Below, piece after piece: positions 22,782 through 29,993 of a stretch of DNA of 29,993 bases (positions are counted from its first letter, which is position 1; every line of letters begins with the position of its first letter). A model generated the notes under the pieces. That model made no database searches. It saw nothing but the letters and a program-made list of their open reading frames with translations, and was not told the origin of the DNA. The stretch is taken from the NCBI GenBank assembly GCA_937900435.1, contig CALCEG010000022.1:1-29993 (forward strand). Direction: 5' to 3'. Both the position numbers and the translations under genes were made by a program. The stretch comes from an uncultured Alphaproteobacteria bacterium (GTDB lineage Bacteria > Pseudomonadota > Alphaproteobacteria > Rs-D84).

Positions 22782-23231
22782 ATGTCGCGCAAGGAATTTG
22801 TTCGTTTATTGGAAGCCAATATTTGGTCTTTTTCCAAACTGGCTGATAAAATCCGCATGGAACGTGCCGAACTAACCGATTATCCACGTCAATTAACATA
22901 CATATTGGTGCGATTGCACCAAGGGGGCGCAGCGCGATTGAAAGATATTGCGCAACGCGAACAAATTTCTGCACCAAATCTGTGCGCGGCGTTTCGCAAA
23001 CTGGAACAAGACGGATATGTCGTCAGAACTATTGACGAAAATGACCGCAGAAATACTTGGTACTGTGTATCGCCATCAGGGGCGGAATTAGCCTTAAAAT
23101 CAATAGACTTGTTCCGTATCAGTATCGAAAAAATTTTCGCAAATATTTCAAAAGAAGATGAAGCGCGATTGACAGATGCATTGCGTACAATGAAAGATGT
23201 TTTAAATAATATGGAGATTAATAATGCTTAA
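22782..23231 (+). CDS. MarR-family transcriptional regulator
   Basis: This 149-residue protein has a winged helix-turn-helix of the MarR type. The helix-turn-helix is ARLKDIAQREQISAPNLCAAFRKLEQDGYV at about residues 50-79, followed by the wing with DENDRRNTWYCVSPSG (the DxxDRR pattern). N- and C-terminal helices would form the dimer interface. ATG 22782 has AGGAG seven bases upstream; a longer frame from 22713 covers the promoter and is rejected. It overlaps tolC by eight bases, so it is the first gene of the efflux operon and most likely represses it in response to a pump substrate, as MarR-type regulators do in similar operons. This regulatory role is inference. Confidence 0.92.
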   Translation: MSRKEFVRLLEANIWSFSKLADKIRMERAELTDYPRQLTYILVRLHQGGAARLKDIAQREQISAPNLCAAFRKLEQDGYVVRTIDENDRRNTWYCVSPSGAELALKSIDLFRISIEKIFANISKEDEARLTDALRTMKDVLNNMEINNA

Positions 23232-24555
23232 ACAGTATATCGTTTCGTTATTTTGCGCAGTTTGTGCCACTGCAATTTGTGCGCCAGTATGCGCAATGGA
23301 TTTATCGCTGAATGATGCGGTAAATAAAATAACACAACAATCAAATGATTTGAAAAAAGCAGAAGCAAACCTGGAAAAAGCACAGGCAACGCTTGATTCT
23401 GCAAACGCAAGCCGCTGGTTTAAGTTAGATGGCAGTGTTTCGTATATGAATATGGTTAATATTGAAAATCCAACAAGTTCAAACGCGATTCAATTGCCAC
23501 CTGAATTGGGTGGAATATTGGCGGACGCATTGGGGACTGATGTTGAAAATATTGTAATTCCTGACAATATCTTTTCGGCGGGACTGTCGTTGACACAGCC
23601 TATATACACATTCGGAAAAATTGGCAATGCGGTAAAGTCGCTTAAGTCCGCTGTTAAAATGTCTGAATCTGCGCGCGAATTAACTAAACGCGAAGTGCAA
23701 TATGCAGCAGCAGATTTGTATTGGACAGCAAAAATGACAGACGAAATTGTAAAATTGTCTGAACGGGATTTGAAAAACGCGAAAACCGCCAAGAAAAATT
23801 TAACATCTGCTGGGCGTGCACACCGCAGTAATCTGTTGAAAATAGAATCAGATATCGCAACCAAGGAAATCAACGTGTCTGACGCAAAATTTAATCGTGA
23901 TACCGCGCACAGAATGTTGAAAATTATGGCAGGAATCGATGTTAACGAAGAATTAAATTTAACGGATAACTTCCCAAACGAATTTAGCGTAATAGAAATG
24001 AAAAAACTAGAAAATACGCCAGAATGGGAAATTTTGAGTCAACAAGTAAATATGTACGAAAGTTTGGCGCGTTCTAAACGTGCAGACGCATATCCAACAT
24101 TGGCAGCGACCGCGTCTTATAGTTATAACACTATGTCGGGCGATATCGGTCATTTGTTTGATAAAAAAGGCAGTCAATCTGCATATTGGGGATTAGCATT
24201 GCAAGTACCACTGTTTAATGGGGGGCTGAATCGCGCAAACGCAACTGCCGAAGCAATGAACGCAATCGCAGCGCGCGAAGATTTGGATAAAGCAAAAAAA
24301 CTGACTGCAGAAAAATACGAAAATGCAATAAAACAGCATAACCGCCTGTGCGATAATCTGTCCACCTTGGTCAAAGCACGCGATTTAGCCGCCCAGACAT
24401 ATACACTGTCGCAAAATCGTTTTGCGTCTGGACAAACGTCTGCGGTTGAATTGGCGGACGTTTCAGCTGGGCTGTACCAATTAGATTTAGCCCTGCTAAG
24501 CACAAAATACAATATTTTAATGTCTGCAGAATCAATCAAGAAATTAGGTGAGTAA
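23224..24555 (+). CDS. TolC-family outer-membrane efflux protein
   Basis: This 443-residue protein has a signal peptide ending near VCA (residue 24) and no convincing lipobox. It has the two-repeat OEP layout: long coiled-coil helices (such as NLEKAQATLDSANASRW) and strand-turn motifs (PIYTFGKIGNAVKS and PLFNGGLNRANATAEA). The trimer forms an outer-membrane barrel with a periplasmic helical tunnel and is the exit duct of tripartite pumps. ATG 23224 has GGAG upstream and overlaps marR. The length is normal for the family. It is followed after three bases by the unusual adaptor gene. Confidence 0.95.
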   Translation: MLKQYIVSLFCAVCATAICAPVCAMDLSLNDAVNKITQQSNDLKKAEANLEKAQATLDSANASRWFKLDGSVSYMNMVNIENPTSSNAIQLPPELGGILADALGTDVENIVIPDNIFSAGLSLTQPIYTFGKIGNAVKSLKSAVKMSESARELTKREVQYAAADLYWTAKMTDEIVKLSERDLKNAKTAKKNLTSAGRAHRSNLLKIESDIATKEINVSDAKFNRDTAHRMLKIMAGIDVNEELNLTDNFPNEFSVIEMKKLENTPEWEILSQQVNMYESLARSKRADAYPTLAATASYSYNTMSGDIGHLFDKKGSQSAYWGLALQVPLFNGGLNRANATAEAMNAIAAREDLDKAKKLTAEKYENAIKQHNRLCDNLSTLVKARDLAAQTYTLSQNRFASGQTSAVELADVSAGLYQLDLALLSTKYNILMSAESIKKLGE

Positions 24556-24558
24556 AAA

Positions 24559-25158
24559 ATGGAAAAATTCGAAAAATTAATTCATTCAAAAAAATTTAAA
24601 CATACTTTTTTTATTGTCTTTATCGCTGTGATGTTGGGGTGGGCCGGTTTTAGATTTGCAACAGTCGCATCCGAAAATGCACGCGAAGTATACAACATTG
24701 CGCGCGTTTCACAAACGCAAGGCATACCTGTTGAAACACTGGCCGCAAAAAAACAAATTGGGGTTCTGTACGAACCTTTATCCGTCAAAAATAATCGTGC
24801 ATACGTTTCTGGGGCGCTGGTAAAAAAACTGTACACAGGTCAACGTGTGGGAAATGGAACCATAAAATATGTGTCGCGCAATGTTGACTTAGGAACAGGT
24901 ATGTATCTGGTTCGCACAACAGGTGTAGATGATGGATTGCAATTCGCTGAATTTGCTGCAGATGGTTTTTTTGTGCCACTGCATGCGATATCAAATAATC
25001 AAGTCTTTATCGCAGAAAACGGCGTTGCAAATGTACGCGATATTGTTGTTGCGCACCAAGACGCAGAAAACGCATACGTTTCAAGCGGACTGAATGACGG
25101 CGATGTTGTTATTCTGACGACAATAAATGCCGGTGATAAAATTCAAATCGTAAAATAG
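24559..25158 (+). CDS. Minimal RND periplasmic adaptor lacking lipoyl and hairpin domains
   Basis: This 199-residue protein occupies the adaptor (membrane-fusion protein) position between tolC and the RND pump. It has an N-terminal membrane helix at about residues 16-34 (FFIVFIAVMLGWAGFRF). A beta-barrel-like region follows (residues about 80-145, with KKLYTGQRVGNG and NVDLGTGMYLVRT). A membrane-proximal domain ends the protein: VPLHAISNNQVFIAENG, then VSSGLNDGDVVILTTINAGD, which matches the usual adaptor end (VPxxAI, sGLxxGDxVV). Typical adaptors are 350-400 residues; here the N-terminal lipoyl halves and the alpha-hairpin that contacts TolC are missing, and there is no room for them. ATG 24559 overlaps a GGTGAG site at the tolC end. 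The frame is intact, so the short form is probably real. Confidence 0.8.
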   Translation: MEKFEKLIHSKKFKHTFFIVFIAVMLGWAGFRFATVASENAREVYNIARVSQTQGIPVETLAAKKQIGVLYEPLSVKNNRAYVSGALVKKLYTGQRVGNGTIKYVSRNVDLGTGMYLVRTTGVDDGLQFAEFAADGFFVPLHAISNNQVFIAENGVANVRDIVVAHQDAENAYVSSGLNDGDVVILTTINAGDKIQIVK

Positions 25159-25178
25159 ACAACCAAAGGATTCATAAT

Positions 25179-28100
25179 ATGTTAAAGTTTTTCGTACGCA
25201 GACCAATTACTACATTAATGTTTGTTTTAGCCTGGGTTGTTTTAGGGCTGGTATCATTTCCAAAGATGAATATTGAACGTTCGCCATCTGTGGACTTTCC
25301 AATGGTGACAGCAACTTTTGTTTATCCAGGCGCATCGCCAATCGAACTGGAATCGCAGGTTATTAAACGTGCCGAAGACGCAATTTCCGAAATTTCAGAA
25401 TTAAAATCAATCACGTCTTATGTTTTTGAAAACAGCGGTATGGTAATGGCCGAATTTAATCTGGAAGCAAACGTTAACGACAAATCCACAGAAATAAAAA
25501 ATAAACTAGATTCTTTGCGTATGGAATTTCCATCAGATATGGAACAACCAATGGTAGAAAAATTAAATCCATTGGAACAATCTGTGGTTGATATTGTTTT
25601 TTCTGGGGCAGATGCACGCGATTTAGAAGAATATCTGGACAATACATTGTCTACTAAAATCACTGCTATTCGTGGTGTCGCAAGTGTGTCTGTATTTGGC
25701 GGACGTGAACGCGCAATTCGCATTGCGATGAATCCTGATTCAATGGCGGCAAATGGTATTACGGTTATGGATGTTGTGGCTGCATTGGGGGCGCATAACT
25801 TAAATGTTCCTGGGGGTAAAATCGAAACCAGTCGTGATTCTTTGAGTGTTCGATTTGTTGGTGAATTTGCATCCATAAAAGATATTGAAAATTTACATCT
25901 GACAACCGCCGAAGGAAATAATTTCGTATTGTCAGACATCGCAACAATTACAGATGCGGCACGCGATATAGATACTGGCGCACGTTATAACGGGGAATCT
26001 GTTGTAATCGCATCTGTGGTCAAAGCTTCTGATGGTAATGCAATTAAAATCTCTAGCGAGTTGCATAAAAAATTACCAGAATTTCAAGCCGACTTGTCGC
26101 GCAGATTCCCAAACGCACAAATGATGATTTCGTCTGATTCTTCGACATCAATATCAGATGAAACAGACAACACTATTAACGGCATTATTTTGGGTGTTGT
26201 GTTAACCGTTTTGGTTTTACTGGTGTTTACGCGCAACTGGCGTTCCACTGTTATTGCAGGCGTTGTGATTCCTGCATCGCTGGTCGCTGGTTTCTTCTTT
26301 ATGGACGCATCTGGGTTTACAATTAACGTTATGACGTTGTTGGCATATTCGTCTGCATTAGGAACACTGGTATCAAACGCAATTATTTTGATTGAAGCCG
26401 CATTGCTGGAACTGCACACAGGGAAAAAGCCAGAAGACGCCGCAATAGACGGAACAAAAAAAGTTGCTGTTTCTGTTCTGGCCGGTGTTGGAACAAATGT
26501 TGTTGTGTTCTTGCCTTTGGCCTTTATGGGCGGTATCGCAGGACAATTTATGGTGCAATTTGGACTGACAGTTGTGTATTTGACGATATTGTCTTTGATG
26601 TTCTCGTTCACGTTAACACCAATGATGATTGCAAAATTTTTAAGATTGACCGGTAAAAAGCAACAAACAAAAAAGACCGAACAAAAAAATCCACAAGATA
26701 GTTGGTTACGCAAATGGTACGAATTTCAAATCGCACATCCATGGCGCGTTATTGGTATGGTCGTGTTAATCTTTATCGGGTCGGTAATGTTAACGCGATT
26801 TGTTGGAAATGAATTTTCACCGTCAACAGACGCTAATGAAATATCAATTACTGCACGCGCACCAATGGGGGCAACATTTGAAAAATCAGAAGCAATCGCA
26901 AAACAAATTGAACAACGTTTAGTGCAATTCCCTGAAGTCAAATCCACAACAGTAAAAATTGGCGACCAAGGATTGCAAAATATCGACGTTACAATCGAAT
27001 TGGTCGATGTATCTGAACGCAGTATTTCTGATAAAAAATTGGCTCAAAAAATACTGCCCGCGATTTCTGATATCCCAGACGTTGAAATTCAAATCAAAGC
27101 TGGTGAAGCATTGTCATCGGGCGCATCATCTGACTTGGTCTTGAATATTTACGGCGAAGACGATTTGTTGCGTGATGAATATGCAAACAAACTGATAGAC
27201 GCAATAAATCAAATCCCAGAAGTGCAATCCGCAGTACGCGCACAACAAGCACCAGCAATGGAAACTCAGTTTATCCCAGACCAAGAAAAAATGAATTTCT
27301 GGGGGGTAAAAAATTCGGTTGCTGGGACAACATTGCGTACAGCACTGTTTGGGAACGATACTTACAAATACAAAGAAAACGGTGAAGAATATCCAATCGT
27401 TTTGGAATTCGCAAAACCATTTAAAACGGCGGCTTTGTTTGACAATGTATATATCAATTCGCAAAAGGGTATGGTGCCAATGTCAGCGTTGGGCGAAACA
27501 AAAATGTCGCCTGCAACACCAGATATTCGCCGCAAAAACAAAAGTAGATTAACCGAACTGGATATCAATATTGGTAAATCAACAATGGGACCCGTTCAAA
27601 AGAAGGTGCAAGCCGAAATTGATGCTATGAATTGGGAAACAGGATACTATGCAGAATTTGGCGGTATGTCAGAAACACAACAAGAAAGCAGTCAAGAAAT
27701 AGGCACCGCGTTCTTGCTGGCAACAATATTGACCTATATGTTATTGGCGGCGATATTAAATTCCTTGGCGCACCCACTCACAATCGCTACGTCAATATTA
27801 ACCAGTTTTGCAGGTGTGTTTGTGTTGTTGTTCTTGTCAGGGGCAACAATGAACGTTGGCGCGATGTTGGCATTCGTTATGTTGGTCGGATTGGTGGTTA
27901 ATAATAATATTTTGGTACTGGAACCAACAATCAATCGCATTAATAATGGCGAAGATGCACACAGCGCATTATGGCACGAATTAAAAGAAAAAAAGAATAT
28001 GGTGCTGATGACATCTATTGCAGTTATCGCAGGTATGGTGCCACAGTTGTGGTCTGCTGATGGATTAAAAGTCGCGATGGGTGCGGTTATGATTGGCGGT

Positions 28101-28196
28101 ATGCTGGCCAGTTTGGTTTGGACATTTACATTAACGCCTGCACTGTTCTTTTTAATTGAACGCGCACGAAAATGGAAACCACGTTTGCATAAATAA
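25179..28196 (+). CDS. HAE1/RND efflux transporter permease with altered proton-relay residues
   Basis: This 1005-residue protein has the AcrB-like topology: twelve membrane helices and two large periplasmic loops. It begins MLKFFVRRPITTLMF and contains the usual VFGGRERAIRI porter segment. In TM4 the AcrB stretch LLVDDAIVVVEN aligns without gaps to TLVSNAIILIEA, so the two relay Asp (407 and 408 in AcrB) are S399 and N400. In TM10, GLSAKNAILIVE aligns to GLVVNNNILVLE, so the relay Lys940 is N908. A Lys and a Thr remain near the Arg971/Thr978 positions. Glu406 and Glu915 in these helices are conserved. ATG 25179 has AAAGGA upstream. Despite this the gene is full length and intact, so it may use another coupling mechanism. 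Confidence 0.95.
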   Translation: MLKFFVRRPITTLMFVLAWVVLGLVSFPKMNIERSPSVDFPMVTATFVYPGASPIELESQVIKRAEDAISEISELKSITSYVFENSGMVMAEFNLEANVNDKSTEIKNKLDSLRMEFPSDMEQPMVEKLNPLEQSVVDIVFSGADARDLEEYLDNTLSTKITAIRGVASVSVFGGRERAIRIAMNPDSMAANGITVMDVVAALGAHNLNVPGGKIETSRDSLSVRFVGEFASIKDIENLHLTTAEGNNFVLSDIATITDAARDIDTGARYNGESVVIASVVKASDGNAIKISSELHKKLPEFQADLSRRFPNAQMMISSDSSTSISDETDNTINGIILGVVLTVLVLLVFTRNWRSTVIAGVVIPASLVAGFFFMDASGFTINVMTLLAYSSALGTLVSNAIILIEAALLELHTGKKPEDAAIDGTKKVAVSVLAGVGTNVVVFLPLAFMGGIAGQFMVQFGLTVVYLTILSLMFSFTLTPMMIAKFLRLTGKKQQTKKTEQKNPQDSWLRKWYEFQIAHPWRVIGMVVLIFIGSVMLTRFVGNEFSPSTDANEISITARAPMGATFEKSEAIAKQIEQRLVQFPEVKSTTVKIGDQGLQNIDVTIELVDVSERSISDKKLAQKILPAISDIPDVEIQIKAGEALSSGASSDLVLNIYGEDDLLRDEYANKLIDAINQIPEVQSAVRAQQAPAMETQFIPDQEKMNFWGVKNSVAGTTLRTALFGNDTYKYKENGEEYPIVLEFAKPFKTAALFDNVYINSQKGMVPMSALGETKMSPATPDIRRKNKSRLTELDINIGKSTMGPVQKKVQAEIDAMNWETGYYAEFGGMSETQQESSQEIGTAFLLATILTYMLLAAILNSLAHPLTIATSILTSFAGVFVLLFLSGATMNVGAMLAFVMLVGLVVNNNILVLEPTINRINNGEDAHSALWHELKEKKNMVLMTSIAVIAGMVPQLWSADGLKVAMGAVMIGGMLASLVWTFTLTPALFFLIERARKWKPRLHK

Positions 28197-28200
28197 AAAA

Positions 28201-28224
28201 ATCCCCCACAAAAAAGTGGGGGAT
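28201..28224. terminator. Hairpin after the RND gene
   Basis: ATCCCCCAC (28201-28209) pairs with GTGGGGGAT (28216-28224) around six A. The T-tract is clear only on the minus strand (before the hairpin on plus), so on the plus strand termination may be weak. Confidence 0.6.
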
Positions 28225-28230
28225 AATTTC

Positions 28231-28259
28231 TTGCAGAAAAAATATACGACTGATATAAT
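28231..28259 (+). promoter_or_regulatory. Promoter of the HAD phosphatase gene
   Basis: TTGCAG (28231-28236) and TATAAT (28254-28259) are spaced by 17 bases, with a TGA extension before the -10. It starts seven bases after the hairpin. Confidence 0.7.
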
Positions 28260-28290
28260 TCAAACAAACACAAACACCAAAGGATTTTTT

Positions 28291-28887
28291 ATGTTAAAAA
28301 AAGTAGATGTTGTTTTATTCGATTTTGATGGGACTTTATCAGGACTGGATTCTAATCTTGCGTTTGCGCGTTATTGTTTTCGCCGCAGTGTTCGTCCTTG
28401 GTTATTCTTGCCAATTATTGGTATTTGCGGAATTGTGCGTATATTTAATCCTGATGGGGTTTGGTGGCGCGAAAATATCAGACGCTTTGTGTCGCCAAAA
28501 CTGATAAAAAAATTTGCCCCAGGTTTTATCAGAGAACATCGCCGCGAACGTTTTGGATGGGCGCGCGAACGCGTACAGGCAGAACGTGATGCAGGTAATA
28601 AGGTTATTATGGTTTCGGCTAGCCCTGATTATTTGTTGCCACAATTAGTTCGTGATATGAAATTCGATGCTGTGTTCTGTTCGAAAACAAACAAGAAAAA
28701 ACCATGGAAATACGAATTCTTATGCTGGGGCAAAAATAAAGTCGTAGCAATGGATGATTGGGCGTGCGAAAACAACTATATACCACGCGTAGTTCGTGCT
28801 TATTCAGACAGCAAATCAGATATGCCAATGATGGAAATCGCAGCCGAACAAGTTTGGATTGATAAGAAAACAGGATTAAGAAAATAA
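28291..28887 (+). CDS. HAD-IB family phosphatase, possibly phosphatidylglycerophosphatase C-like
   Basis: This 198-residue protein has HAD motif I DFDGT (Asp11, Asp13), motif II MVSASPD with a conserved Ser near residue 108, a Lys in KKKPWK (motif III), and motif IV YSDSKSDMPMM. Between motifs I and II is a hydrophobic segment (PWLFLPIIGICGIVRIF) that could contact the membrane. The layout and the YSDSxxDxPxM motif resemble PgpC, which dephosphorylates phosphatidylglycerophosphate in phosphatidylglycerol synthesis. SerB-like or other HAD-IB phosphatases are alternatives. ATG 28291 has AAAGGA upstream; a longer frame from 28156 runs through the RND end and promoter and is rejected. Single gene with its own promoter. 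Confidence 0.85.
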   Translation: MLKKVDVVLFDFDGTLSGLDSNLAFARYCFRRSVRPWLFLPIIGICGIVRIFNPDGVWWRENIRRFVSPKLIKKFAPGFIREHRRERFGWARERVQAERDAGNKVIMVSASPDYLLPQLVRDMKFDAVFCSKTNKKKPWKYEFLCWGKNKVVAMDDWACENNYIPRVVRAYSDSKSDMPMMEIAAEQVWIDKKTGLRK

Positions 28888-28927
28888 ACCCAGTGAATAT
28901 CGTAATGTATAATGTTATTATTACATT

Positions 28928-29197
28928 ATGGTAATACTTGATACTCTTTTTGATGTGTTCAGTGCGTCTATTGGTGCAATAATGGGGGCTACATTTGGGT
29001 TTTATTTAAACCATAAACGCAATCGTTCTTTGGCGGACAAACTGATTGTTAACCGTCAAACGCTGGACAAGATTAAACTGGAAAATCAATCGTTATTGAA
29101 ACAAATCCAAGATAAAGAAAATATAATCTTGCAAATGCAGATGCAAATCTTGGGCGATAATCAAAAACATAAAAAGACAAAAAAGAAAAACGCATAA
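28928..29197 (+). CDS. Small membrane protein with a coiled-coil tail
   Basis: This 89-residue protein has an N-terminal membrane helix at about residues 8-27 (FDVFSASIGAIMGATFGFYL), then a basic segment and a coiled-coil-like stretch (QSLLKQIQDKENIILQMQMQ) and a Lys-rich end. ATG 28928 has no visible ribosome site. A TATAAT at 28908-28913 would give a transcript start close to the ATG. I do not recognise a family. It is convergent with the pseudouridine synthase and shares a terminator. It is probably real because of the clean domain pattern. Confidence 0.6.
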   Translation: MVILDTLFDVFSASIGAIMGATFGFYLNHKRNRSLADKLIVNRQTLDKIKLENQSLLKQIQDKENIILQMQMQILGDNQKHKKTKKKNA

Positions 29198-29211
29198 CAT
29201 TTGTTATGCGT
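29190..29211. terminator. Bidirectional terminator between the small membrane protein and the pseudouridine synthase
   Basis: ACGCATAAC (29190-29198) pairs with GTTATGCGT (29203-29211) around ATTT, overlapping both stops. A strong T-run lies on the minus strand. Confidence 0.7.
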
Positions 29212-29993
29212 CTTCTAGGATTTCTTTTAATTCCAACATATCATCAGGCATACGCGTTTTAAAACGCATCATTTCGCCGGTCGTTGGATGTTTAAATTCC
29301 AGTACTTCGGCATGCAACATTTGGCCATCGTGATTCTTTAAAAAATCCAATAATTCTTCGTTGCGCACAGACCCCAATCTGGTCGAACCGCGGCCATACA
29401 ATGGGTCGCATAATACCGGAAAGCCATGTGCAGATAAATGCAACCTGATTTGATGCGTGCGCCCAGTATATAATGTACAACGCATTTGCGACACCCCAAC
29501 ACGCGACCAAGCATTAACAACAGCAACATCTGTGTGCGATGGCTTGCCACCTGTTTTTACCATTGACATCTTTTGTCTGTTGCGTGATGAACGTGCAATG
29601 TTTCCTGTTATCTCAGCCTCGGTCCAATTTGGTATACCCCAAACAAAGGTAATGTATTTTCGGGTTAAATCGTGTGCAGAAAACATTTGAACCAGACCAC
29701 GAAACGCTGCATCTGATTTTGCAAAAACCATTATACCGCTGGTGTCCTTGTCCAGACGATGAACAACCCCCGGTCTGGTTTCACCACCAAGCGCAGATAA
29801 ATGTGTGTGCGCCAATATATTTTGCACCAATGTGCCGGTCTTGTTCCCAGCAGATGGATACATAACAACACCGCGCGGTTTGTTTACAACAATGATATCT
29901 TCGTCTTCGAATAATATATCTAAATCAAAATCGCTTGATATATTATCGGTTGCGACTGTTGTTTCTTGGTGCGGTATTTGGACGATAAAAGTA
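29204..29993 (-). CDS. RluD-type 23S rRNA pseudouridine synthase, 5' part outside the window
   Basis: This protein makes pseudouridine in 23S rRNA (RluD-type sites) or in another RNA of the RluA family. The frame is open from the window edge at 29993 without a start, so the N-terminus is missing. Reading from the edge the protein shows LDILFEDEDIIVVNKPRGVV, then the catalytic RLDKDTSG motif with the nucleophilic Asp, and later the GRTHQIRLHL motif and DPLYG. An internal ATG at 29863 lies inside the conserved core and is not the start. At least 262 residues are visible. Which RluA/RluD subfamily it belongs to cannot be decided without the N-terminal S4 domain. Terminator at 29190-29211. Confidence 0.93.
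   Translation of the reverse strand, partial: TFIVQIPHQETTVATDNISSDFDLDILFEDEDIIVVNKPRGVVMYPSAGNKTGTLVQNILAHTHLSALGGETRPGVVHRLDKDTSGIMVFAKSDAAFRGLVQMFSAHDLTRKYITFVWGIPNWTEAEITGNIARSSRNRQKMSMVKTGGKPSHTDVAVVNAWSRVGVSQMRCTLYTGRTHQIRLHLSAHGFPVLCDPLYGRGSTRLGSVRNEELLDFLKNHDGQMLHAEVLEFKHPTTGEMMRFKTRMPDDMLELKEILEDA

Noticed and set aside
1..29993. CRISPR array, IS element or long tandem repeats
   Set aside because: No regularly spaced repeats, transposase or terminal inverted repeats were seen.

Overview
This is an AT-rich window, densely coding on both strands, from a Gram-negative bacterium that is most likely an alphaproteobacterium. The outer-membrane lipoproteins, porin, TolC and RND pump show a double membrane. 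Three features point to Alphaproteobacteria: the first G domain of Der has the NKxE form of the G4 motif, the YfgM-like protein has an N-terminal extension of the kind seen in that class, and an RpoH-type sigma factor is present. The low GC and gene style would fit a host-associated lineage, but this is inference and no species is claimed.

Layout. (a) 1-1192: two genes of unknown function, the first cut by the window edge and the second exported. (b) 1216-5132, minus: a housekeeping operon xseB-mutS-truB-rpsO. (c) 5218-5856, minus: an OmpA-type lipoprotein, then tRNA-Val(TAC). (d) 6078-7467, minus: YfgM-like and short BamB-like envelope proteins, divergent from rpoH and a porin (7522-9463). 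(e) 9749-12393, minus: a MacB-type permease/ATPase pair without an adaptor, and a Yip1-family membrane protein. (f) 12461-18561, plus: der, then four genes that look like the R64-type IVb pilus core (pilO2, pilP, pilQ, pilR) with no pilin, prepilin peptidase or secretin. (g) 18591-22610: an accessory-looking stretch with unknown proteins, tRNA-Glu(CTC), a possible very small gene, a subtilase without a signal peptide, an unknown 257-residue protein, and tRNA-Gln(TTG) beside a duplicate of its own 3' end. (h) 22782-28196, plus: marR-tolC-adaptor-RND efflux operon. (i) 28291-29993: a PgpC-like HAD phosphatase, a small membrane/coiled-coil protein and a partial RluD-type pseudouridine synthase.

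The most unusual signals are three. First, the tripartite efflux operon has an adaptor with no room for the alpha-hairpin or lipoyl domain, and an RND pump in which the TM4 Asp pair and the TM10 Lys of the proton relay are replaced (S399/N400 and N908). Second, tRNA-Val carries A19 and U56 in place of the nearly invariant G19-C56, a paired change. Third, there is a compact promoter/SD/26-codon ORF/terminator unit at 19878-20016. Many readable promoters have a TTGC-type -35 box with a TATAAT-type -10. No search could be run, so all homology statements rest on motif recognition.
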